NCBI RefSeq assembly: GCF_038003045.1
Contig: NZ_JBBOOK010000001.1
Coordinates: 1,860,001-1,924,000 of the forward strand
Direction of reading: 5' to 3'
DNA: 64,000 bases
Origin: Sporosarcina sp. FSL W7-1349
GTDB taxonomy: Bacteria; Bacillota; Bacilli; Bacillales_A; Planococcaceae
Position 1 is the first letter of the stretch. Every line of letters starts with the position of its first letter. The position numbers were made by a program, and so were the translations under genes. Of this stretch, positions 1 through 8,348 are shown piece by piece. The notes under the pieces are model-generated. The model did not search any database. It had not been told where the DNA came from and worked only from the letters and a program-made list of their open reading frames with translations.

Positions 1-60
1 ATTCCACGGGTAGTTTGGATTTGGAGTTGTGGAATGTTCATATGTATCACCTTTATAAGA

Positions 61-87
61 AAGCGTTTGGAACGGGTCCAAACGCTT
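61..87 (-). terminator. Terminator after flgL
   Basis: Perfect 10-bp inverted repeat (AAGCGTTTGG / CCAAACGCTT) with a 7-nt loop, followed on the minus strand by a T-rich stretch. It lies 11 bp beyond the flgL stop codon and probably ends the flgM-flgL transcript. The sequence at 1-60 shows no gene that I can support. Confidence 0.7.
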
Positions 88-98
88 TTGAGTTTATT

Positions 99-968
99 TT
101 ATCTCAAGAAGTCTACTAATGACGGTTGAATAATCCGTGCACCTATGGAAAGAGCAGCACGGTGAATAGATTCTTGAGTAATCATTTCAGTGATCACTTT
201 CTCATATTCGGTATCTTCATTTTCAGAACGTTGTTTTTTTGCCGCTCCTTCTTGCATTTCAAGACGGTTCCCCATTAGTTCTGCGCGATTGGAGCGGGCA
301 CCGATGTCTGCGCGGGCCGTAAGGACGTCATCCATTAAGCCATCAATGGTCGCAATCGATTCGCTAAAGCCTTCGCCGTCATCACCTATTGCCAACATAG
401 TATTAAAGGCCTCATCGATATCTTTGAACAAATCTGTACCATTAGTATTAACACGTAGACTGACCCCGTCAAACACTTCGATTTCAATGTCTTTAGCAAA
501 TCCCGCACCTGTTTCAAAATCAGTGCCATTAAATAAAGGCTTATCTGTCATCGTTCCACTAAAAATATATTTTTCTCCAACTTTTGTGTTAGCCAAATCC
601 CTAGCTTGTTGTTGGAGCTGTTCCAATTCCACTTTAATTTTTTCTCGGTCTTCCGGTGTCATGGCACCGGTATTCGCCGCGTTGGTAACCAAGTCTTTCG
701 CACGAAGCAGCACTTCGCCGACCCCGTCCAAGGCATCATCCGAACTATCCAGCCAGTTATGCACTTCACCCAAGTTCTTTTGGTATTGGGCGACTTTATC
801 GACTTGCATGCCGTATCCGAGACTGCGCATGACAACGACAGGGTCATCGGATGGACGGTTTACTTTTTTTCCGGAGCTGAGCTGTTCTTGCAGCTTGCCC
901 ATTTTATTGTAGCTTGACGTAAGATTACGCAGCATATTATTGGAAAGCATTGATTGTGTAACACGCAT
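99..968 (-). CDS. flgL: Flagellar hook-filament junction protein FlgL (HAP3)
   Basis: FlgL is the second junction protein between the hook and the flagellin filament; it is exported by the flagellar type III apparatus and has no signal peptide. The 289-residue product starts MRVTQSMLSNNMLRNL and has the flagellin-like N-terminal helix with the SSGKKVNRPSDDP motif near residues 32-44. It ends with the matching C-terminal helix, including ALSIGARIIQPSLVDFLR. Length and both ends fit the family. It is the last gene of the flgM-flgN-flgK-flgL run, 18 bp after flgK, and is followed by a terminator. In Bacillus the yviE-fliW-csrA genes usually come next, beyond this window. Confidence 0.95.
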   Translation of the reverse strand: MRVTQSMLSNNMLRNLTSSYNKMGKLQEQLSSGKKVNRPSDDPVVVMRSLGYGMQVDKVAQYQKNLGEVHNWLDSSDDALDGVGEVLLRAKDLVTNAANTGAMTPEDREKIKVELEQLQQQARDLANTKVGEKYIFSGTMTDKPLFNGTDFETGAGFAKDIEIEVFDGVSLRVNTNGTDLFKDIDEAFNTMLAIGDDGEGFSESIATIDGLMDDVLTARADIGARSNRAELMGNRLEMQEGAAKKQRSENEDTEYEKVITEMITQESIHRAALSIGARIIQPSLVDFLR

Positions 969-986
969 TTAAATGGTTCCCCCTTT

Positions 987-2531
987 TTATCTGCCGACAA
1001 CACCCATGCCATTGATGATTTTTTCGAGTGTTTCGTCCACTACGGTAATCATGCGGGCCGATGCGTTATACGCTTGTTGGAAACGAATCATGTCGGTCAT
1101 TTCTTCATCTAGTGACACGGAGCTGATGGAATCTCTTCGGTTGGAGACGGCGCCTAGTAATATGGCGGTGTTTGTTGTCATTTTGTTTGCCTGTTGACCC
1201 TCGACGCCAAGTTCGCCGATGATACCAGCGAAGTAGGATTGAATGGTGGAGCCATCTAAGCCAGTACCACTAGAACCAATTGGTTTAAACTGTATATCCG
1301 CCAGTTTCTGTGCATTTTTCCCATTGCCTACTTCGGCAGAAGCAGAATCGGAAGCTGCTACTTTATTAGAATCATTCTGCAAATCATCCGAAACTTTTAT
1401 ATTTCCGGCGGTTATCGGAGGTCCCCCCTCAAAGAAATCAATTCCTGGATCTCCTTTTAAGTCTGTACCTTGTTTATGTTGATCATTAAATTCTCTCGCA
1501 AACTCCTGCGCCATCTTGTCCAATTTGGCAAGCATTTCAGGATATAATCCTTTAACAGTTGCCCCGCCATCCGTGCTATATCCATAGGAGTCTACTAAGG
1601 ATTTCAGTTTCCCAGACTTTTGCATATCGGCAACATCAAGTGGTCCACCTGTAGCCGCTCCTGTTGCTGTGAAAGTAAATCCAGACATATTATTTGGGCC
1701 TGTAGGGTTGCCTTCTGCATCGGCACCCACCACACTCATTTTCGCTGCGTCTTTTCCGCTAATTACAGTAATCGGATCTCCGGCTGTCTTAATCTTCACC
1801 GTCACGGTACCCTCGGCAATCGCCAAAGCACGCCCGCCTGATTTCTGATAACTGACTTCAATTGGTACATATGTAGCCAATTCGTCGAGCAGTAAATCAC
1901 GCGCGTCATACAGATCATTCGGCATATAGCCGTTTGGTTCAACCTCACTGATCTGGCGGTTCAAATCGGCAATTTGCTGCATGATGGAGTTAATGTCTTT
2001 TGTGCTGACGCCGATCTCTTGGCCAAGGTTGGTTTGGATTTCAGTAAGTGACTTGTGCAAGTAATTGAAAGAGCCGGCTACCGCTACGCCCCGCTCTACG
2101 GCAACTGCTCGTGCCCCTCCGTTTTGAGGGTCGGTGGCAAGTTGTTGCAAAGATGACCAAAATTCACTTAGTGATTTTTGCAAACCGTACGCAGATGGTT
2201 CGGCGAGTACGTCTTCCATTTGGGAAATGGCATTGGATCTGGATTCCCAATAACCAAGCTTATTCGATTCCTGTCTATATTGCTGATCAACGAACGAATC
2301 GCGGATCCTCTGGATGGATCCAGCTTCGACCCCAGTCCCAAGGAACCCCGGCATCGTCGGTGTATTCAAACCAACGCCCGGGAAGCCAGCTGTCGCCTGC
2401 ATGTTAACGCGTTGGCGGGAGTAGCCAAGCGTGTTAGCGTTACTGATGTTGTGCCCAGTCGTATAGAGTGCGGATTGTTGGGTGTACAGTCCGCGTTTGT
2501 TTGTTTCGAGTCCCATGAATGTGGAGCGCAT
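987..2531 (-). CDS. flgK: Flagellar hook-associated protein FlgK (HAP1)
   Basis: FlgK is the first hook-filament junction protein, assembled at the hook tip before FlgL. The 514-residue product begins with MRSTFMGLETNKRGLYTQQ and the flagellar rod/hook signature around ALYTTGHNISNANTLGYSRQ, near residues 21-40. It ends in the conserved helix with FQQAYNASARMITVVDETLE. The variable middle (about residues 200-420) is the exposed domain. It sits between flgN and flgL with gaps of 12 and 18 bp, so it is almost certainly cotranscribed from the sigma-D type promoter ahead of flgM. Confidence 0.96.
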   Translation of the reverse strand: MRSTFMGLETNKRGLYTQQSALYTTGHNISNANTLGYSRQRVNMQATAGFPGVGLNTPTMPGFLGTGVEAGSIQRIRDSFVDQQYRQESNKLGYWESRSNAISQMEDVLAEPSAYGLQKSLSEFWSSLQQLATDPQNGGARAVAVERGVAVAGSFNYLHKSLTEIQTNLGQEIGVSTKDINSIMQQIADLNRQISEVEPNGYMPNDLYDARDLLLDELATYVPIEVSYQKSGGRALAIAEGTVTVKIKTAGDPITVISGKDAAKMSVVGADAEGNPTGPNNMSGFTFTATGAATGGPLDVADMQKSGKLKSLVDSYGYSTDGGATVKGLYPEMLAKLDKMAQEFAREFNDQHKQGTDLKGDPGIDFFEGGPPITAGNIKVSDDLQNDSNKVAASDSASAEVGNGKNAQKLADIQFKPIGSSGTGLDGSTIQSYFAGIIGELGVEGQQANKMTTNTAILLGAVSNRRDSISSVSLDEEMTDMIRFQQAYNASARMITVVDETLEKIINGMGVVGR

Positions 2532-2543
2532 TTATTTTCCTCC

Positions 2544-3041
2544 TCAGGCGTTTGTATCGAAAGTTGGTACGTCTTTCGACTTTTGGCTGCCTTGAATTTC
2601 TGTTTTTGAATAGTTGACCGATTCCGGGCGCGGCCGGACCATGTCCAGCGATAGATTCACGAACTGAAGGGATTGGTAGGTCAGTTTCTGGTTCAGGTCG
2701 TTTTGCCATTTCAAGTCATGAATCGCATGCAGGAGACGGTCCCTCGCCTCCGCCAGTTGTTGCTTTTCCGCTTCCGGTGCTGCGTCGAGCAGGTCGGCCA
2801 CGGTCGGTTCGCCGGTGACGGGTCTTCCTTGATCCGTCAGGTATTGCACTACGGCTCGCTGCCGTTGTTTGTCCATTTGCACGATGGCGGCCAGATGTGC
2901 TTGCTCGTCTTTTAGCATCTGGTCGAGGCCAATCATGTCCCCTTCTTTGATAAGCTTCGTTTTGTCATATGCGAGCCGCAGCAGACTTCTATGAAGTTTT
3001 TCGAGGCTGTCGAGTGACGCCAAAATGGGTTGGATGGACAT
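2544..3041 (-). CDS. flgN: Flagellar export chaperone FlgN
   Basis: FlgN-family proteins are small helical cytoplasmic chaperones that keep FlgK and FlgL export-competent. The 165-residue product is hydrophilic and mostly helical, with the family-typical LLRLAYDKTKLIKEGDM near residues 20-36 and a conserved helix NLSLDMVRPRPESVNYS toward the C-terminus. It lies between flgM (21 bp upstream) and flgK (12 bp downstream), the usual position of yvyG/flgN in Bacillus. Identification rests on position, size and these motifs, since the family diverges widely. Confidence 0.88.
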   Translation of the reverse strand: MSIQPILASLDSLEKLHRSLLRLAYDKTKLIKEGDMIGLDQMLKDEQAHLAAIVQMDKQRQRAVVQYLTDQGRPVTGEPTVADLLDAAPEAEKQQLAEARDRLLHAIHDLKWQNDLNQKLTYQSLQFVNLSLDMVRPRPESVNYSKTEIQGSQKSKDVPTFDTNA

Positions 3042-3062
3042 ATGCTTGCCTGCTTTCTTTCC

Positions 3063-3335
3063 TTATTTCTGGATGTTGAAGTAATTGACCAGGTTGGATG
3101 CGAGCTTTTCGGCATCCACGTTGTACGTGCCGTCCTGGATTTGCGATTTCAGCTGTTGGACGCGCTCTTGTCTTTTCAGAGAGAAGGCTGACGTTTCGGA
3201 TAGTTGTTTCGCTTCGGACGAGATTTCGATTTTGTCCGCTTTGACCTTCATCTGTTCCTTTGCCTGTTCCGCCTTGATCTGGTTGGCTTTGTACGGATTG
3301 ATACGCGGTATGTTCATATTGTTGTTGATTTTCAT
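3063..3335 (-). CDS. flgM: Anti-sigma-D (sigma-28) factor FlgM
   Basis: FlgM holds the flagellar sigma factor SigD inactive until the hook is complete. The product is about 90 residues. It has an Asn/Lys-rich disordered N-terminus (MKINNNMNIPRINPYKANQ), the family motif DKIEISSEAKQLSE, and a C-terminal helix ending VDAEKLASNLVNYFNIQK. I prefer the ATG at 3335 over the one at 3341 because GGAG lies 10 nt ahead of it but only 4 nt ahead of the upstream ATG, and the family start is MKI. It is the first gene of the flgM-flgL operon. Confidence 0.92.
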   Translation of the reverse strand: MKINNNMNIPRINPYKANQIKAEQAKEQMKVKADKIEISSEAKQLSETSAFSLKRQERVQQLKSQIQDGTYNVDAEKLASNLVNYFNIQK

Positions 3336-3378
3336 CTGCATCTCGCTCCTTTCGATTGTAAATGAGGCCTTATTCTTT

Positions 3379-3404
3379 ATTTCGGCAGCTCCGCTTGAAA
3401 TTGA
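3379..3404 (-). promoter_or_regulatory. Candidate sigma-D promoter of flgM operon
   Basis: On the minus strand GCCGAAAT (3379-3386) resembles the SigD -10 element GCCGATAT. A TCAA at 3401-3404, 14 bp upstream, is a weak match to the -35 TAAA. It lies about 40 bp ahead of flgM, where a late flagellar promoter is expected. Confidence 0.5.
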
Positions 3405-3424
3405 AGGGCATTTTGAACGAAAAA

Positions 3425-3450
3425 TACCGGCAGGCCAAAAGCTGCCGGTA
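3425..3450 (-). terminator. Terminator after comF-yvyF operon
   Basis: Stem TACCGGCAG / CTGCCGGTA with a short loop, followed on the minus strand by TTTTTCG. It lies downstream of yvyF and separates the comF-yvyF transcript from the flgM promoter. Confidence 0.7.
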
Positions 3451-3518
3451 AAACTAGGGTGCCTCTGTTATATAGAAATCATGCCTGAAACAAAAACAAC
3501 CCATGCCCCACCCTCTCC

Positions 3519-3575
3519 GGTGCCAGACAGGGACACCATTCGCGCCCTTTGCGAATTGTGGCCCTGCCTGGCACC
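3519..3575. repeat. Long imperfect palindrome with GGTGCCAG/CTGGCACC ends
   Basis: A 57-bp imperfect inverted repeat with arms of about 25 bp and a 7-bp centre (GCCCTTT). The outer arms read GGTGCCAG and CTGGCACC; I count about three mismatched positions in the arms. It has no T-run, so it is not a classical terminator. It resembles mobile palindromic elements in Bacillales with GGTGCC/GGCACC ends, but that parallel is from memory. Confidence 0.6.
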
Positions 3576-3621
3576 ATTCCACCTGCTAACACGGTATGCC
3601 ATGGGATCCTGTTGGCTGCTT

Positions 3622-4041
3622 TTACGTGTTTGACCGACGCTCCGCATGGTACGTCGCTTTGCTTTGTTTATCCACCGACTCCCGAAACTCCTGTGCTGCT
3701 TCAAACGTCCGCAGTTCATTTTTAATATCGGCGGTGCAGCGGTCGCAGAGTTTCCCCTTAGTCGTCAGGCGGCCGCAGTTGTCGCATGGATAACCGAGGT
3801 TCGGGAAGAGGGCCGGCTGCAGGCGGCCTTTGCGGACCCATTTATGAAGCAGCGATTCGGTGCAGCCTGTCGCTTCGACGATTCGTTCGATGGTCGCCGC
3901 CCGGTTTTCCCGCCTTCTCAGGAAGCGGTACACTTCCTCGTAGATTTTCTCTTCGTCCATCGCGCATTTCGCGCAGACGTCCCGCACGCCGGTGTAGTTG
4001 AAAAAGTCGCCGCATGTCGGGCATTCGCGTAATTCTGCCAT
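3622..4041 (-). CDS. yvyF: YvyF-family flagellar operon protein
   Basis: Uncharacterised protein of 139 residues that is almost always encoded between comFC and flgM in Bacillales. It has an N-terminal zinc-ribbon-like set of cysteines (CPTCGDF ... CAKCAM, residues 8-27) and a central helix-turn-helix-like stretch (TIERIVEATGCTESLLHKWV). A second cysteine pair-of-pairs follows (CDNCGRLTTKGKLCDRCTAD, about residues 86-105). These features suggest a metal-stabilised, possibly nucleic-acid-binding protein. A strong Shine-Dalgarno (AGAAAGGAG) precedes the ATG. It lies 17 bp after comFC. Confidence 0.85.
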   Translation of the reverse strand: MAELRECPTCGDFFNYTGVRDVCAKCAMDEEKIYEEVYRFLRRRENRAATIERIVEATGCTESLLHKWVRKGRLQPALFPNLGYPCDNCGRLTTKGKLCDRCTADIKNELRTFEAAQEFRESVDKQSKATYHAERRSNT

Positions 4042-4058
4042 TTTGGTTGAACTCCTTT

Positions 4059-4673
4059 CTAGTGTGACGGTTCGGCACGGATGAGCGTGACCGCTTCGAT
4101 CTGCGTGGCGCCGGCCTCTTTTAGGACGGTTGCCGCGTGGCGGAGCGTCGTGCCGGTCGTGAAAATGTCATCGATGAGTATGTATGGACCTGGTCCGACG
4201 GCTGCGTCCGGTTTGATTGCAAATAAAGGGCGCATCGCGAGCCGTTCTTCTTTCGATTTCTCTCCCATCGCTTCGGTGCCGTTTTTTTCGAGCAGATGCA
4301 CAAACGGGATGCCCGCTCGCTTTAGCAGCTCGTCGACATGGGAGAAAGTGCGATCAATTTTCTTTTCCGGGTGCATCGGAACCGGGACGACGGTCGCCTT
4401 CCCTTTCAGCACCGCCCGCAATTCATTCGAAAAGACGCCCGCGAGTGCCACGTCTTGGAGGAATTTATATTGATGCAAGTATTCGCGCATCGCTTCATTG
4501 TACGTATAGATGGAGGTAATCCGTTCAAAAAGCGGATCTTCATCTATTATGTCGGCGCGCTGGAAGCTTTTTGAACAGTCCTCGCATATGTCTTTTTTGT
4601 GATCGATGCCGAGCAGCCCGCTAAATGTCGGTGAAGTCGCGATTGACTGCTCACATAAGAGACAGTGGCTCAT
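4059..4673 (-). CDS. comFC: Competence protein ComFC, phosphoribosyltransferase-like
   Basis: ComFC is needed for transformation and acts in the cytoplasm on incoming single-stranded DNA together with ComFA. The 204-residue product has an N-terminal zinc site (CLLCEQ ... CEDCSKSF) and a C-terminal phosphoribosyltransferase fold with the PRPP loop YILIDDIFTTGTTL near residues 164-177. Its start overlaps the comFA stop by 4 bp, which implies translational coupling. In B. subtilis comFB lies between these genes; here there is no room for it, and a ComFB-like gene is found at 9934-10251 instead. Confidence 0.93.
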   Translation of the reverse strand: MSHCLLCEQSIATSPTFSGLLGIDHKKDICEDCSKSFQRADIIDEDPLFERITSIYTYNEAMREYLHQYKFLQDVALAGVFSNELRAVLKGKATVVPVPMHPEKKIDRTFSHVDELLKRAGIPFVHLLEKNGTEAMGEKSKEERLAMRPLFAIKPDAAVGPGPYILIDDIFTTGTTLRHAATVLKEAGATQIEAVTLIRAEPSH

Positions 4674-6037
4674 GTCGTGTCACGCCCTTCATTCAACCTT
4701 TGGATTTCCCGTTTCGCTTCGTCCATGGCATACGTGATGCCATGATGAAACAAGACGAAATCGCCGGCCGGATGTTGCGCAGACCGTCCGACACGGCCGC
4801 CGATCTGGATGAGAGCACCCTTGTTGAAGATGAGCTGTTCTGCCCCGGCGACCGCGACTTGGACATTCGGGATCGTGATGCCGCGTTCCAGGATCGTTGT
4901 CGTTAGCAGTCCCGGAACTTCCTTATTGCGCAGCATCTGGACATGCTCCTTCCGGTGGGGATGCGCCGCATGGACCGCTTTAATACGCGGATCCAGCTTT
5001 TCAAATAACGGAAGCGCTTCCTCCATCAAGCCGATATGGTGGAAGAAGATAAGGAACGGTTCCTTCCTTTTCAGCCGGTCTTCCGTCCACGCAACGAGTT
5101 TTTTCGGCAGCTTCCCTTTTCGGATCCGTTTCGCGTAATTCCATAGCGTGCTGTACCTCGGAACAGGCAGCGGATGTCCGTGATAACGGCGGTTGATCGT
5201 TGAGATGTTGCCGTTTTTCTTCATGTCCGCAAGCAGCTTGTCCGATGGTGTCGCGGTAACAAAATGGACGGGCACTCCCGGTTTCGCGGCTTTTCGGACA
5301 GCCCGCTGGAGCGGTTCGTCCGCCGTGTACGGGAACGCATCCGCTTCGTCGACGAAGACAGCGTCGAACGCGTGCCGGAAACGGAACAGCTGATGCGTTG
5401 TCGCCAAGACAAGCTGCAGTGCGGTATCCGTTTTTGATTCGCTCCCGCCGTAAAGCGCTTCGATGGAAGTCTCGGGGAACGCAGCGCGCAGCCTTGGTTC
5501 GAGTTCGAGGATGACGTCGACCCGGGGCGCGGCGAGGCACACCCGCTTCCCTTCCGTTAGCAGTCGATGGATCGGTTCGAATAAAATCTCCGTTTTCCCA
5601 GAGCCGCAGACAGCATAAATGAGGTGCGACCGCTGTTTTGCAGTACTTTCGGCAAGTTCTTCGGACGCTTTTTTCTGGCGCGGCGTAAGTGTCCCTTCCC
5701 AAGCGAGCGCATGGTCGGTCGGAAAAACGGGCGCTTCGCCGTTCCAAATGATGAGCTCGGTACAGGAAGAAACGCGCCCCATTTTCAGGCAATGCCTGCA
5801 GTACGTGCACGGGCCGCCGCATTTGGCACAGTCGAATGTTGTAAACCTGGCCGGGTCTTCGTTTTCACATCGATTGCAAAACGGGTGGCGTTTTTTCACC
5901 TGTATGCCTGGAATGGTCAGAATCCGTTTTGATTCAATATGAGCATCGATCACTTCGCGCGGGAAAGGGGTGTGCCGGCGCAGCCAAATACGGCCGCTCA
6001 GAAAATCTCTGATGGCCGGGTCGAAGGTTGTCGTCAT
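4670..6037 (-). CDS. comFA: Competence DNA translocation ATPase ComFA
   Basis: ComFA is a DEAD-like superfamily 2 ATPase that helps pull transforming single-stranded DNA through the ComEC channel. Visible features are a four-cysteine zinc finger near residues 53-85 (CNRCENEDP ... CAKCGGPCTYCRHC), Walker A YAVCGSGKTEIL, the DEAD-type box FVDEADAFPY, and motif III VTATP. Motif VI is around IQIGGRVGRSAQHP. The ATG at 6037 follows GGGGG by 8 nt and is preferred to the TTG two codons upstream. The gene heads the comFA-comFC-yvyF run, 51 bp after degV. No clear ComK box was seen in that gap. Confidence 0.94.
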   Translation of the reverse strand: MTTTFDPAIRDFLSGRIWLRRHTPFPREVIDAHIESKRILTIPGIQVKKRHPFCNRCENEDPARFTTFDCAKCGGPCTYCRHCLKMGRVSSCTELIIWNGEAPVFPTDHALAWEGTLTPRQKKASEELAESTAKQRSHLIYAVCGSGKTEILFEPIHRLLTEGKRVCLAAPRVDVILELEPRLRAAFPETSIEALYGGSESKTDTALQLVLATTHQLFRFRHAFDAVFVDEADAFPYTADEPLQRAVRKAAKPGVPVHFVTATPSDKLLADMKKNGNISTINRRYHGHPLPVPRYSTLWNYAKRIRKGKLPKKLVAWTEDRLKRKEPFLIFFHHIGLMEEALPLFEKLDPRIKAVHAAHPHRKEHVQMLRNKEVPGLLTTTILERGITIPNVQVAVAGAEQLIFNKGALIQIGGRVGRSAQHPAGDFVLFHHGITYAMDEAKREIQRLNEGRDTT

Positions 6038-6088
6038 GGGCAACGCCCCCTTTCCAATCTATTCACAGTTTACCAGATTTTCGGACAA

Positions 6089-6934
6089 TTAGCCATTTCG
6101 CTTCGTCCAGCCGAGCCCCATCGCGCCTTCCCCGAGATGGGTGCCGATGACCGGGCCAAAATGGCTGATCGTGAAATGCACGTCCGGGAAGCGGGCGGCC
6201 AATTCGTCGCGCCAAGTTTCAGCGGCTTCCGGACAATTGCCATGAATGATGCACGCGTCAAGCGGCATGCGGGCCGCCTCTTCGCCGAGCAGATCGGCAA
6301 TCCGTTTCATCGCTTTTTTGCGCGTCCGGATCTTTTCGAACGGGACGATCACTTTATCCTGAAAATGGAGGATTGGCTTCACTTGGAGAAGCCCCCCTAT
6401 AAGTGCTTGTGCGCCGGACAAGCGGCCGCCGCGCTGCAGATGCGACAAGTCGTCCACCATGAAATAGGCACGCGTCGTCTGTTTCATTTCATTCAGGGCG
6501 GCCATGATTTCGTCAAGTTTCTCACCCTGCTTCGCCAGTTGCGCCGCGCGGATGACGTAAAACCCTTGGATGTAACACGAGATTTCGGTGTCGAATGCGC
6601 AGACCTCCACCCCATCGACCATCTCCCCCGCCTGCACCGCCCCAGCATACGTGCCACTGATGCCGCTAGACAGATGGATGGAAATGATGGCGTCGTAGTC
6701 CTGTTTAAGCTCATTGAACAGCTCCACGAACCGGCCGACCGGCGGCTGCGACGTCTTCGGCAACGGCCCGTCCCCCCGCACTTTATTGTAGAAATCGGTC
6801 GTTGCAATCCCGATTTCTTCCTCATACGCCTGCCCTTCCAGCATCACCGTCAGCGGAATGATTCGGATATCCAATTCTTCTATTAAATGAGCCGGCAGGT
6901 ATGCCGTGCTATCAGTCACAATTGCGGTTTTCAA
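6089..6934 (-). CDS. degV: DegV family fatty-acid-binding protein
   Basis: DegV proteins bind long-chain fatty acids and deliver them to the FakA kinase in Firmicutes. The 281-residue product starts MKTAIVTDSTAYLPAHL, has the conserved TSQPPVGRF lipid-site segment near residue 60, IHLSSGISGTY, and the C-terminal FGPVIGTHLGEGAMGLGW. The TTG at 6934 is preferred because AGGAG lies 9 nt upstream and the protein then begins MKTAIVTDS as in the family. Its place directly upstream of comFA matches B. subtilis yviA/degV, but degS-degU, its usual upstream neighbours, are 33 kb away here. Confidence 0.93.
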   Translation of the reverse strand: MKTAIVTDSTAYLPAHLIEELDIRIIPLTVMLEGQAYEEEIGIATTDFYNKVRGDGPLPKTSQPPVGRFVELFNELKQDYDAIISIHLSSGISGTYAGAVQAGEMVDGVEVCAFDTEISCYIQGFYVIRAAQLAKQGEKLDEIMAALNEMKQTTRAYFMVDDLSHLQRGGRLSGAQALIGGLLQVKPILHFQDKVIVPFEKIRTRKKAMKRIADLLGEEAARMPLDACIIHGNCPEAAETWRDELAARFPDVHFTISHFGPVIGTHLGEGAMGLGWTKRNG

Positions 6935-7224
6935 AAGTATCAACTCCTGGTGTTTATTCTACTTGATGTGGGGAGGAATGGGAAACGGGATGGTGTATGG
7001 AAACGAATAAAAGCCACTGCATGGCGCGGTGGCTTTATTAAGCCGAGATATTTTTTAGGAGTCATAGACTCAAGATTATTATTATGTGGTTATTTACATA
7101 GCCGTAAGAAGGGTAGTGCTATTTCTCTTTTCGATTAGCGCGTACTTCTTATAGGTCCACTAGCGCCAATCTTCAAAAAATGGTATGTTTTAGTAGTATA
7201 CATACGACAAGGGGGATGTTTGGT
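6935..7224. other. Divergent gap with an orphan hairpin
   Basis: Gap between degV and the divergent hydratase gene. It holds the hairpin AAGCCAC / GTGGCTT (7011-7035), followed on the minus strand by TTTTATT, which looks like a minus-strand terminator. I see no gene reading into it from 7036-7200. I find no convincing ORF or repeat array here. A plausible promoter lies in the AT-rich stretch 7180-7205 for the plus-strand gene. Confidence 0.45.
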
Positions 7225-8001
7225 ATGGAAACGATTCATTATGAACAAAAGGGGAACTTGGCCATCGTGACACTCAATCGGCCGGAGGCGATGAATGCGT
7301 TCAACTATGAAATGTTAGTCGATTTGGGGAATATTACGGAGTCGATCCGCATCAATCCGGATATCCGGGTAGTCCTTTTTACGGGGGCGGGCGACCGGGC
7401 ATTCAGTGTGGGGGCTGATTTGAAGGAGCGGAAGACGCTGACCGACTTGCAGGTGAAGCGGAATATTTATAAAATCGGCGAAGTATTCACGGCGGTCGAG
7501 AACTTGCCACAGCCAACGATTGCGATGATGAATGGGTTCGCATTTGGCGGCGGGACGGAACTCGCGCTCGCTTGTGATTTCCGGATTGCGGTCAATACGG
7601 CGTTGATGGGGCTGACCGAAACCGGGCTCGCTATTATCCCGGGCGCGGGCGGAACCCAGCGCTTGCCCCGGTTGATTGGCGAAGCAAAAGCATTGGAATT
7701 GATCTTGACCGCCAAACGGTTGACTGCTGCCGAAGCATTGAGCTACGGCATGGTGACGAAAGTGGCCTCGGCGGAAGATTTGGAAGCGACGACATTCGAA
7801 TTTGCGGACGCCATGCTTGCGAATGGCCCGATCGCGTTGCAGCAAGCGAAATATGCCATCAAAAACGGCATGAACGTCGACTTGCAAACCGGCCTCGCCA
7901 TCGAGCGCAAAGCCTATGAAATTACGATTCCGACCGAAGACCGGATCGAAGCACTCAACGCGTTTGCCGAAAAACGCAAACCTAACTATCAAGGAAAATG
8001 A
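7225..8001 (+). CDS. Enoyl-CoA hydratase/isomerase family protein
   Basis: Crotonase-fold enzyme of 258 residues, probably hydrating 2-enoyl-CoA in fatty-acid or related acyl-CoA catabolism. The oxyanion-hole segment FAFGGGTELALACDFRIA and the acidic catalytic region GLTETGLAIIPGAGGTQRL are intact, which favours hydratase activity. The ATG at 7225 gives METIHYEQKGNLAIVTLNRP and is spaced 9 nt from AAGGGGG; the earlier in-frame ATG at 7216 abuts that sequence and is unlikely. A strong terminator follows at once, so the gene looks monocistronic. The substrate cannot be read from sequence. Confidence 0.88.
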   Translation: METIHYEQKGNLAIVTLNRPEAMNAFNYEMLVDLGNITESIRINPDIRVVLFTGAGDRAFSVGADLKERKTLTDLQVKRNIYKIGEVFTAVENLPQPTIAMMNGFAFGGGTELALACDFRIAVNTALMGLTETGLAIIPGAGGTQRLPRLIGEAKALELILTAKRLTAAEALSYGMVTKVASAEDLEATTFEFADAMLANGPIALQQAKYAIKNGMNVDLQTGLAIERKAYEITIPTEDRIEALNAFAEKRKPNYQGK

Positions 8002-8002
8002 A

Positions 8003-8042
8003 AATATCCCGTACCGGCGCTCCACTCGGTACGGGATATTTC
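8003..8042 (+). terminator. Terminator after enoyl-CoA hydratase
   Basis: A 14-bp perfect stem (ending in AATATCCCGTACCG) with a 10-nt loop and trailing Ts, immediately after the stop codon. The symmetrical arms could also work from the other strand. Confidence 0.8.
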
Positions 8043-8133
8043 TGTAGTGTATGCCCGAATTGACAGAAAATAAACATTGGAAATGATTTTTTTTCGAATG
8101 CTTGGGTGTTGTGGATTGATTTGGTGATGCTTG

Positions 8134-8343
8134 AGGGCGACTTTGAAACATTTTGGCGATGCCTCGTAATGATGTCGTTCAACTTCGAAACGTTTCAGCT
8201 GAGCCACACAACATTTTCATTCAACTTCGAAACGGCTTTTCCTAACCGCGAAACATTTTACCCAAACCTCATAATGTTTGCGACCAACATCAAAACAAGT
8301 TACCTCAACCTCACTACATTCCAGGACAACCTCGAAACAGCCA
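8134..8343. repeat. Array A: 21-bp period, core TTCGAAACATTT
   Basis: Ten degenerate units of exactly 21 bp begin at 8134, 8155, 8176 and so on to 8323. The consensus core is AAC(C/T)TCGAAACATTT with a variable flank. The array fills the gap between the hydratase terminator and the stop codon of the fliS-like gene. Because 21 is a multiple of three, all frames can stay open, which explains spurious ORFs here. No coding gene is supported. Confidence 0.75.
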
Positions 8344-8348
8344 TCCCC

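Noticed and set aside
190..917. Plus-strand open frames opposite flgL
   Set aside because: They are antisense shadows of a clear flgL coding sequence, with no Shine-Dalgarno and no recognisable family.
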